Shown: positions 5,950 through 11,543 of the stretch, in pieces
How positions within the stretch are numbered: the first letter of the stretch is position 1
Layout of the letters: each line of letters starts with the position of its first letter
Source: Myxococcales bacterium
GTDB taxonomy: Bacteria > Myxococcota > Myxococcia > Myxococcales > Anaeromyxobacteraceae
Assembly (NCBI GenBank): GCA_021784495.1
Contig: JAJXSQ010000041.1
Coordinates: 1 to 11,543, forward strand
Length of the DNA stretch: 11,543 bases
Direction: 5' to 3'
Made by a program: the position numbers and the translations under genes
Notes under the pieces: model-generated
Seen by the model: the letters and a program-made list of their open reading frames with translations, nothing else
The model's database searches: none
Told to the model about the DNA's origin: nothing

Positions 5950-6951
5950 TCACCGATCGTGGAGCAGGACCGCGCGGTACCGCACCTTGCCGGCGGCGAG
6001 CCGCTCCCGGACCGCGTTCGCCTGGGCGAGCGGGTAGGTCTCGATGGCCGGCCGGACCTTCCCGGCGGCGACGAGCTGGAGCGCCTCGTACAGGTCGCTC
6101 CGCTCGTCCTGGGAGCTGCCGCGCAGCTGGCGCTGGCCCATCATGAGGGCCATGACGTCGACCGCGATCGGGCTGTCGGTCACCCCCATGTTGACGAGGC
6201 GGCCGCCGGGGCGCAGCGCCCGGAAGGCGCTCGCCACCTGGCGGGCCGAGTTGGTCGTGGAGAGGATGACGTCGGCGCCCCCCGCGGCGGCCAGCGCCCT
6301 CCCCGGATCGTCGCCCCCGATCAGCACCTCGTCGGCGCCCATCGCCCGGAGCTCGGCCGCCTTGCCGGCCTGGCCGGTGATCGCGAAGGTGGCGAGGCCC
6401 AGGGCGTGCGAGAACTGGAGCGCGAGGTGGCCGAGCCCGCCGAGCCCGAGCACCGCCACGCGCTCGCCCGGGCGGGGATCGGCGTTGCGCAGCCCGCTCA
6501 TCACCGTGTAGCCAGCGCAGAAGATGGGGGCCGCCGTCGCGGCGTCGAGCCCGTCGGGGAGGAGGGTGCAGCCCGAGGCCCAGGCGAGCATCAGCTCCGA
6601 GTTTCCGCCGCCCAGGTGCATCCAGGTCTGGGCCTCGGCGCAGCCGCCCTCGCGCCCGGACTGGCACGCGGCGCAGCGGCCGCAGCCCTGCTGGTGCCAG
6701 TGGACGCCGACGCGATCGCCGACCCGCAGGCGGGTCACCCCCGCGCCCAGCTCGACCACGTCGCCGACCGGCTCGTGGCCGGCGACGATCGGGGGCTGCA
6801 GCGGGAAGAGGCCGTGGTGGACGTGCAGGTCGGTGCCGCACATGCCGCTGGCGCGGACCCGGATGAGCACCTGGCCGGGCTGGGGCCGGGGATCGGGGAG
6901 CTGCTGCAGCTCCCACGGCTGGTCGAAGCGGGCGATGACGGCGGCGCGCAT
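5950..6951 (-). CDS. Zinc-dependent alcohol dehydrogenase (MDR superfamily)
   Basis: The 333-residue product is a medium-chain dehydrogenase of full length. Catalytic zinc ligands are C38 (in GMCGTD), H59 (in AGHE) and C145. The structural zinc site is complete with C90, C93, C96 and C104. The Rossmann motif GLGGLG (169-174) binds NAD(P). The enzyme should interconvert alcohols and aldehydes in the cytoplasm; the complete structural zinc site fits the bacterial propanol-preferring and YahK/cinnamyl alcohol groups, but I cannot pick the substrate or cofactor. The ATG at 6951 begins with the normal MRAAV opening. An upstream GTG at 7011 would add 20 low-complexity residues and coincides with a promoter-like element, so I rejected it. 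The ribosome site is weak (GAGG about 8 bases upstream). The Nramp gene ends 99 bases upstream on the same strand. Confidence 0.93.
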   Translation of the reverse strand: MRAAVIARFDQPWELQQLPDPRPQPGQVLIRVRASGMCGTDLHVHHGLFPLQPPIVAGHEPVGDVVELGAGVTRLRVGDRVGVHWHQQGCGRCAACQSGREGGCAEAQTWMHLGGGNSELMLAWASGCTLLPDGLDAATAAPIFCAGYTVMSGLRNADPRPGERVAVLGLGGLGHLALQFSHALGLATFAITGQAGKAAELRAMGADEVLIGGDDPGRALAAAGGADVILSTTNSARQVASAFRALRPGGRLVNMGVTDSPIAVDVMALMMGQRQLRGSSQDERSDLYEALQLVAAGKVRPAIETYPLAQANAVRERLAAGKVRYRAVLLHDR

Positions 6952-6982
6952 GGGGGGCCTCGGGGGGATCGTGGAGATCGCT

Positions 6983-7011
6983 CGTGTAGCCGGATCGTCC
7001 ACGCCGGGCAA
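6983..7011 (-). promoter_or_regulatory. Sigma-70-like promoter candidate for the alcohol dehydrogenase
   Basis: On the minus strand TTGCCC (7011-7006) lies 17 bases upstream of TACACG (6988-6983). The -35 matches the consensus at four of six positions and the -10 at three of six, with ideal spacing. The start would be near 6976, about 25 bases before the ATG. It would let the dehydrogenase be expressed without its upstream neighbours. Confidence 0.35.
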
Positions 7012-7050
7012 CGCCTCTCACGGGCCCTGGACGCCCGCCGCGCGAGCGGA

Positions 7051-8352
7051 TCAGCCGAGCAGGTCGCGCAGCAGCAGCAGGTTCAGCGCCGTCACCACCG
7101 CGGCCGAGAGCCACAGGAGGAGGCGGTGCGATCTCGGGGCGAGGAGGGGGCCCATGACCCCCGGGGAGGAGATGAGGACGCCGAGCGCGAGGATGGTCCA
7201 GGGGAGCTGCAGGCTCAGGGCGACCTGGCTCCAGATGAGGGCGGCGAAGGGATCCCGGACGACCAGCGCCGCCGCGACCGCCCCGGCCAGGGTGAGCCAG
7301 ATCCCGAGGCGGGCGTGGCGATCCCCGGCGTCGTAGGGCTTCCCGGCCCAGCCGGCGACGATGCTCCCCCCGGCCATCGCCGCGGTGATCGAGGAGGCGA
7401 CGCCGGCCAGGACCAGGGCGAGCGCGAAGACGACCGACGCCGCCCGCCCGAGCAGGGGCGCGAGGGCCTCGCCGGCCTGCGACAGCTCGGTGACCGCCAC
7501 GCCGCGGGCGAAGAAGACCGCGGCGGCGACCGCGATCATCGCGCCGTTGATCGCCCACCCGACCCCCATCGCCGCCGCCGTGTCGAGGAACTCGTAGCGG
7601 AGCCGCCGCTGGACGACCGCGTCGCCGGCCTCCCGCCAGGCGCGGCTCTGGATGATCTCCGAGTGGAGGAAGATGCCGTGCGGCATCACCACCGCGCCGA
7701 GGATGCTGGCGACGAGCGCCGTCGCGCCGGCCGGGATCGCCGGCACCGCCAGGCCGCGCAGCGCGCCGCGCCAGCCGACGGCGGAGATGGCGAGCTCGAA
7801 GAGGAAGGCGAGCCCCACCAGCGAGACGAAGCCGATGATCCACCGCTCGAGCCGGGCGTAGCCGTTCCCGAGCAGCAGGGCGGCGACCACCGCCGCCGTC
7901 AGGAGCGCGCCGGCGGCGTGCGGCAGCCCGGTGAGCATCTCCAGCCCTACGGCGGCGCCCAGGATCTCGGCGAGCGCGGTCGCGATCACGGCGAGCACCG
8001 CGCTCCCGAGCAGGAGGCGCGCCGCGGCGGGGCGGAGGTGGGCCCTCGCCGCCTCGGCCAGGCAGAGGCCGGTCGCGATCCCGAGGTGCGCGGCGTTGTG
8101 CTGGACGACGACGAGCAGGACCGTCGAGAGGGTCACCACCCAGAGGAGCGCGTAGCCGAAGCGAGAGCCGGCGGCCATGTTGGCCGCCCAGTTGCCCGGG
8201 TCGATGAAGCCGACGGTGACGAAGAAGCCGGGCCCGAGGTAGCGGAGCGCCTCGAGGAGGCCGTGGCGGGGGGGGGATGCCGCCGCCGAGGGGGGCGGGC
8301 CCGTCGAGCCGGCGGCGGCGGTCGGCCCGGTGTGCGCCATGGGGTCGATCAT
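7051..8352 (-). CDS. mntH: Nramp-family divalent metal transporter (MntH type)
   Basis: The product has 433 residues from the first ATG and about eleven membrane helices. The TM1 metal site DPGN is at 51-54 within GFIDPGNWAANMAAG, and the TM6 motif MPHGIFLHS starts at 223 with the metal-binding methionine kept. GIATG at 91-95 and SQVALSLQLPW at 375-385 (TM10 glutamine) are also family blocks. Such proteins import Mn2+ or Fe2+ with protons across the inner membrane; the methionine argues against the magnesium-type relatives. The first ATG (8352) has no Shine-Dalgarno site, and the second ATG (8340, four residues later) lies exactly 7 bases after TATGAT, so initiation at 8340 from a leaderless transcript is likely. 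The N-terminal 30 residues are Pro/Ala-rich and poorly conserved in the family. YgiD lies 93 bases upstream on the same strand. Confidence 0.94.
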   Translation of the reverse strand: MIDPMAHTGPTAAAGSTGPPPSAAASPPRHGLLEALRYLGPGFFVTVGFIDPGNWAANMAAGSRFGYALLWVVTLSTVLLVVVQHNAAHLGIATGLCLAEAARAHLRPAAARLLLGSAVLAVIATALAEILGAAVGLEMLTGLPHAAGALLTAAVVAALLLGNGYARLERWIIGFVSLVGLAFLFELAISAVGWRGALRGLAVPAIPAGATALVASILGAVVMPHGIFLHSEIIQSRAWREAGDAVVQRRLRYEFLDTAAAMGVGWAINGAMIAVAAAVFFARGVAVTELSQAGEALAPLLGRAASVVFALALVLAGVASSITAAMAGGSIVAGWAGKPYDAGDRHARLGIWLTLAGAVAAALVVRDPFAALIWSQVALSLQLPWTILALGVLISSPGVMGPLLAPRSHRLLLWLSAAVVTALNLLLLRDLLG

Positions 8353-8353
8353 A
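8348..8353 (-). promoter_or_regulatory. -10 box TATGAT of a possible leaderless mntH transcript
   Basis: TATGAT matches the -10 consensus at five of six positions and overlaps the first mntH ATG. The second ATG (8340) follows after 7 bases, about where transcription should begin. A weak -35, TCGCCC, lies 17 bases upstream. Confidence 0.4.
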
Positions 8354-8445
8354 GGCGCAAGCGGGAGCCGGGGCGACGTTCCGGCCCCGCCGCGCCGGGA
8401 TCGCCCCGCCGCGGCGCCGGGCGCGCGATCCCCTGGCGCGCGCGG

Positions 8446-9261
8446 TCAGCCGAAACGCACCGAGCGCATGGAGAGCGACGACATGTCGAACCCCTCGATC
8501 GGGAAGCGGACGGCGTCCTCCGCCCCGCTCGCGCCGGCGGCGTACAGGATCGGCAGGAAGTGATCGGGGGTCGAGTGCGCGAGGCGGCCGGCGTCGCTCG
8601 AGAGGGCGCGGAGGAGCGGGCCCTCCTCGTGCAGCTCCAGCGCGCGGGCGACGCCGGCGTCGAACGCGCGGGCCCACTCCGGCGCCTCCGTCTCCCCGCG
8701 GTGCCAGGCGCCGAAGGCGTGCCCGAGGTTGTGGACGAGGTTGCCGCTGGCCAGCACGAGCACCCCCTCGTCGCGCAGCGGGGCCAGCGCGCGGCCGATG
8801 GCGAGGTGCTCCTCCGGCTCGAGCCGGCCGTCGATGCTGAGCTGGACCACCGGGACGTCGGCGGCGGGGCGCAGGTGCACGAGCACGCTCCAGGTCCCGT
8901 GATCGAGCCCCCAGGAGCCGTCGAGGGAGGCCCGCCGCGCGCCGACGAGCTCCACCACGCGCCGCGCGAGCGCCGGGTCCCCGGGGGCCGGGTACTGGAC
9001 GCGGGAGAGCTCCGCGGGGAAGCCGCCGAAGTCGTGGAGGGTCCGGGGGCGCTCGTCCGCGGTGGCGAAGGTCCCCTCGACGTACCAGTGCGCCGACACG
9101 GCGAGGATCGCCCGCGGGCGAGGCAGCGTCCGGGCGACCTCGCGGAAGGCGCGGCTCCAGGCGTTGTCCTCGATCGCGTTCATCGGGTTGCCGTGGCCGA
9201 CGAAGAGGACGGGCATGCGGGCGGGGCCGCTGGCGCCGGGGTCTCGTGGACTCGTGGTCAT
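8446..9261 (-). CDS. ygiD: YgiD/DODA-type class III extradiol dioxygenase
   Basis: The 271-residue product matches the YgiD/4,5-DOPA dioxygenase family over its full length. Metal-binding histidines typical of the family are H23 (in VGHGNPMNAI), H58 (in VSAHWY), H177 (in GNLVHNLG) and H234 (in TPDHFLP); H121 in LDHGTWS is the likely catalytic histidine. Relatives cleave catechol-like rings such as DOPA with Zn2+ or Fe2+. The natural substrate in bacteria is mostly unknown, and no aromatic pathway is nearby. GGAGGGAGA ends about 10 bases before the ATG at 9261, supporting this start; E. coli YgiD also has a few residues before its MPALFLGHG block. Its start overlaps the stop of a nine-residue open frame (ATGA). 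PabBC ends 82 bases upstream on the same strand, so shared transcription is possible. Confidence 0.93.
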   Translation of the reverse strand: MTTSPRDPGASGPARMPVLFVGHGNPMNAIEDNAWSRAFREVARTLPRPRAILAVSAHWYVEGTFATADERPRTLHDFGGFPAELSRVQYPAPGDPALARRVVELVGARRASLDGSWGLDHGTWSVLVHLRPAADVPVVQLSIDGRLEPEEHLAIGRALAPLRDEGVLVLASGNLVHNLGHAFGAWHRGETEAPEWARAFDAGVARALELHEEGPLLRALSSDAGRLAHSTPDHFLPILYAAGASGAEDAVRFPIEGFDMSSLSMRSVRFG

Positions 9262-9343
9262 GTCAGCTCGATCTCCCTCCGCCGCATCGCCGGCCGGAGC
9301 TCGTCCCGCGGGGCGGGAGCGCGGCGTGAGCCTACGCCATCCG

Positions 9344-11074
9344 TCACCCGACCAGGCGGATCGGGACCCACCCCCGGAGCGCGTTCACGAGCCAGAGGCG
9401 TCGCGCGCGGCGGAGATCGGCCACCCTCAGCGTGCGCTCGACGATCGCGCCGCGGGCGAGCAGGTCGGCGCGGAACACCCCCGCGAGGAGCCCCGAGGCG
9501 CGGGGCGGCGTCGCCAGCTCGCCGCCGAGCTCGGCGACGAGGTTCCCGACGGTCAGCTCGGTCACCTCGCCCGACTCGCTCTGGAGGATGACGTCGAAGA
9601 CGTCCGGCCGCTCCCGGCGGCGTGCGTCGAGCGGGCCGCGCCGGGTCGTCTTGTGGAAGACGAGCGGGTCGTCCGGGCAGACGGGCGTGCGCGCGAGCGC
9701 GACCGGGAGCGGGGCGGGCGCGGCCTCGGGGCAGTCGCCCACCTCGAGCCGGATCCCGCCCGCCTCGCCGAGGAGGAGGCGGAGGCGCCGCGGCCCCGGG
9801 CCGTGCGCCGCCGCGGCCTCCAGGATCGCTCCCCGCGCCGCGGCGGAGTCGAGCGCGAAGCCGAGGTGGCGCGCCGACGCCTCGAGGCGCGCGAGGTGGC
9901 GGGGGAGGAGCGCGCAGCCGCCGCCCTCGATCCGCATCGTCTCGAGGAGGTCGAATCCCGGGGCGGAGGGGGTGGTCAGGATCCGCGCCTTGGCGAGCGT
10001 CTCGGCCCACTCCGCCGCGGCCGACGACGCCCAGGTGATCCCGGCGCCCGCCCCGTAGGTGGCGTCGCCGCTCCGGAGGTCGAGATCGAGCGTGCGGATC
10101 GCGACGTTGAAGGCGGCGCGGCCCCCCGGGGCGATCGCGCCGACCGCGCCGCAATACGGGCCGCGCGGGCTGCGCTCCAGCCCGGCGATGAGCGACATCG
10201 CGCTCACCTTGGGCGCACCGGTGACCGAGCCGCAGGGGAAGAGGGCGGCGAAGACCTCCTCGAGGGTCGCGCCCGATCGCAGGCGCCCCTCCACCGTGGA
10301 GGTCATCTGGTGGACGGTGCGGTACCGCTCCACGGCGCACAGATCGGTGACGCGGACCGTTCCCGCGCGCGCCACCCGCCCCACGTCGTTCCGCATGAGG
10401 TCGACGATCATGACGTTCTCGGCGCGCTCCTTCGGGGAAGCGGCGAGCGCGGCCGCGATCCGATCGTCCTCCTCCGCGAATCGCCCGCGGGGCGCCGTGC
10501 CCTTCATCGGCCGGACCCGGAGCCGATCGCCGTCCCGCTCGAAGAAGAGCTCCGGCGACGCCGACGCGATCGCGCGGCTGCCCATCCCGAGGAAGACGCT
10601 GCGCCGTCCTCCCTGGGCGGCGTGGAGGCGCCGGTAGAGCGCGGCGGGATCGCCGGAGAACCGCCCCCGGAGCCTCACGCTCAGGTTCACCTGGTAGGAG
10701 GCGCCCCGGCCGATGGCGTCCCGGATCACCTCGACGTCGCGGGCGAAGGCGGCGCCGGAGGAGTCGGGCTCGAGCCCCTCGAGCCGGGCGTCGCCGGGCG
10801 GGGGAGAGGCCGGGTCGGCCCCGCGGTCGAAGGCGCCGAACCAGGCGAGCGGCCCGGGTCCCGGCGCGAGGACCCGGAACGCCGGATCGAACGCGGGCGC
10901 GGCCTCGTAGGCGACCATGCCGGCGACCCACCGGCCGCCCGCGGCGGCCGCCTCCGCCGCGCGGATGGCGGGTCGGACCTCGGCGAGCGAGCGGGCCTCG
11001 AAGACCGAGACCGGCGCCGCCAGCTCCAGGTGGCCGAAGGGGTCGAGGTCGAGGATCGCGCGGACGTCCTGCAC
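9344..11074 (-). CDS. pabBC: Aminodeoxychorismate synthase component I fused to aminodeoxychorismate lyase (PabB-PabC)
   Basis: This 576-residue bifunctional enzyme makes 4-aminobenzoate for folate from chorismate. Residues 1-365 form the PabB/chorismate-binding domain: ASYQVNLSVR (125-134), SPELFFE (173-179), RPMKGTAPRG (188-197) with the active lysine K191, ENVMIVDLMRND (219-230), MTSTVEG (257-263), GSVTGAPK (282-289) and YGAGAGITWAS (340-350). The PabC domain follows from about 373 (FDLLETMR), with PLP lysine K475 in FHKTTRR and EVTELTVGN (503-511). Both halves look intact. The glutaminase PabA is not fused or adjacent, so it must be encoded elsewhere or ammonia is used. The start is a GTG with no Shine-Dalgarno site but with TAGGTT 7 bases upstream, suggesting a leaderless transcript. 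No usable in-frame start follows soon after, and the N-terminus aligns with the family. Confidence 0.95.
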   Translation of the reverse strand: MQDVRAILDLDPFGHLELAAPVSVFEARSLAEVRPAIRAAEAAAAGGRWVAGMVAYEAAPAFDPAFRVLAPGPGPLAWFGAFDRGADPASPPPGDARLEGLEPDSSGAAFARDVEVIRDAIGRGASYQVNLSVRLRGRFSGDPAALYRRLHAAQGGRRSVFLGMGSRAIASASPELFFERDGDRLRVRPMKGTAPRGRFAEEDDRIAAALAASPKERAENVMIVDLMRNDVGRVARAGTVRVTDLCAVERYRTVHQMTSTVEGRLRSGATLEEVFAALFPCGSVTGAPKVSAMSLIAGLERSPRGPYCGAVGAIAPGGRAAFNVAIRTLDLDLRSGDATYGAGAGITWASSAAAEWAETLAKARILTTPSAPGFDLLETMRIEGGGCALLPRHLARLEASARHLGFALDSAAARGAILEAAAAHGPGPRRLRLLLGEAGGIRLEVGDCPEAAPAPLPVALARTPVCPDDPLVFHKTTRRGPLDARRRERPDVFDVILQSESGEVTELTVGNLVAELGGELATPPRASGLLAGVFRADLLARGAIVERTLRVADLRRARRLWLVNALRGWVPIRLVG

Positions 11075-11081
11075 CGGGAGG

Positions 11082-11087
11082 AACCTA
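11082..11087 (-). promoter_or_regulatory. -10 box TAGGTT of a possible leaderless pabBC transcript
   Basis: TAGGTT fits TANNNT and lies 7 bases before the GTG start, the same spacing as at mntH. A possible -35, TGGAGC (three of six), lies 17 bases upstream, inside the GCCGC/GCGGC stem-loop at 11102-11115. A regulator bound there could block the promoter. Confidence 0.35.
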
Positions 11088-11174
11088 CCCGCCCGGCAGG
11101 CGCCGCTCCAGCGGCCTGCGGACGACGAGCCGCCGCCGGCGGTCGCGACTCGCCCGGCCCGGAGGACGATCCGC

Positions 11175-11543
11175 TCAGCCGCCCCGACCCTTCGCCGGTC
11201 CGGCCAGCTCGCGGGCCAGGTCCACGAAGGCCCGGAGCGCCGGCGACACCTGCGCCCGGCTCGGGAAGTAGAGGAAGAGGCCCGGCACCGCCGCCGCGTA
11301 GGGCTCGAGGACGACCCGCAGGCGCCCCTGGCGCAGGTCGTCGGCGATCTGGTGCTCGATCGCGTAGAGGAGCCCCACGCCGGCCCGGGCGAGCTGGACC
11401 ATGAGCGCCGGATCGTTCGTGGTGACCGGCCCCTCGACGGGGATGCGCCAGGTCCGCTTCCCGCGCTCCAGCTCCCACGCGTAGCGCGCCCCGCCGAAGG
11501 ACCCGCGGATGGAGATGCAGGCGTGCTGGAGGAGGTCCTCGGG
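11175..11543 (-). CDS. LysR-family transcriptional regulator, C-terminal part (5' end beyond window)
   Basis: The frame is open from the right edge to a TGA at 11175-11177 and gives 122 residues. They match the end of a LysR substrate-binding domain: PEDLLQHACISIRG at the visible start, then GPVTTNDPALMVQLARAGVG and GLLYAIEHQI, the GRLRVVLEPY segment, and the closing FLYFPSRAQVSPALRAFVD. The DNA-binding domain lies outside the window, so its target cannot be read. PabBC begins 100 bases downstream on the same strand. LysR genes are often divergent from their targets, so the likeliest target lies beyond the right edge rather than in this window. Effector unknown. Confidence 0.9.
   Translation of the reverse strand, partial: PEDLLQHACISIRGSFGGARYAWELERGKRTWRIPVEGPVTTNDPALMVQLARAGVGLLYAIEHQIADDLRQGRLRVVLEPYAAAVPGLFLYFPSRAQVSPALRAFVDLARELAGPAKGRGG

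Noticed and set aside
7361..8155. Several plus-strand frames of 70-80 residues within mntH
   Set aside because: All are antisense to conserved membrane helices of the transporter and have no ribosome site.
5777..8677. 966-residue minus-strand open frame
   Set aside because: It overlaps the dehydrogenase and Nramp in another frame and is Arg/Pro/Gly-rich without motifs.
5959..9591. 1210-residue plus-strand open frame across dehydrogenase, Nramp and YgiD
   Set aside because: It is antisense to three clearly recognisable genes; the product is charged, repetitive and domain-free, as expected where GC-rich codons suppress stops on the opposite strand.
9062..11404. 780-residue plus-strand open frame opposite PabBC
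   Set aside because: Antisense shadow; PabBC keeps all catalytic motifs in the minus frame.
1..11543. CRISPR array, insertion sequence or prophage remains
   Set aside because: No regularly spaced repeats, transposase frames, terminal inverted repeats or phage genes were seen.

Overview
The DNA is very GC-rich, and all genes use GC-ending codons and mostly good Shine-Dalgarno sites. An octaheme hydroxylamine-oxidoreductase-like cytochrome, a soluble chemotaxis transducer and a possible sigma-54 promoter together suggest a GC-rich deltaproteobacterium/Myxococcota of the Anaeromyxobacter type. This is an inference from composition and gene content; no rRNA or other taxonomic marker is present. 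No CRISPR array, tRNA, rRNA, insertion sequence or phage gene was seen.

Layout. (1) Positions 1-1587, minus strand: an octaheme cytochrome c of the HAO family, cut off by the left edge. (2) 1588-2008: a 421-base divergent spacer with a sigma-54-like promoter facing the cytochrome and, upstream of it, several dyads, including a 40-base concentric one. (3) 2009-3876, plus strand: a dienelactone hydrolase, a hemolysin III/PAQR-type membrane protein and a 70-residue single-span membrane protein. (4) 3901-5295, minus strand: a soluble chemotaxis transducer with its signalling domain ahead of a C-terminal sensor-like module. It is convergent with the small protein and shares a strong hairpin with it. 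(5) 5529-5882, plus strand: a zinc-ribbon/TM2 membrane protein. (6) 5950-11543, minus strand: five genes in one direction. In transcription order they are a LysR regulator (cut by the right edge), a PabB-PabC fusion, a YgiD/DODA-type dioxygenase, an Nramp metal transporter and a zinc alcohol dehydrogenase.

How the genes may work together. The window is a patchwork of short transcription units rather than one pathway. The cytochrome points to periplasmic nitrogen-oxide or hydroxylamine chemistry. The minus-strand block combines folate precursor synthesis (PabBC), metal import (Nramp) and two metal-dependent oxidoreductases. It probably has internal promoters: Nramp and PabBC both lack a Shine-Dalgarno site, and each has a TANNNT hexamer exactly 7 bases before a start codon, as in leaderless transcripts. 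The alcohol dehydrogenase has its own promoter-like element. Nothing proves that these five genes form one operon.

The points most worth a second look are the sigma-54-like promoter with its upstream dyad at the HAO-like gene, the matching leaderless geometry of two genes, and the chemotaxis transducer with a divergent signalling tip and a reversed domain order.
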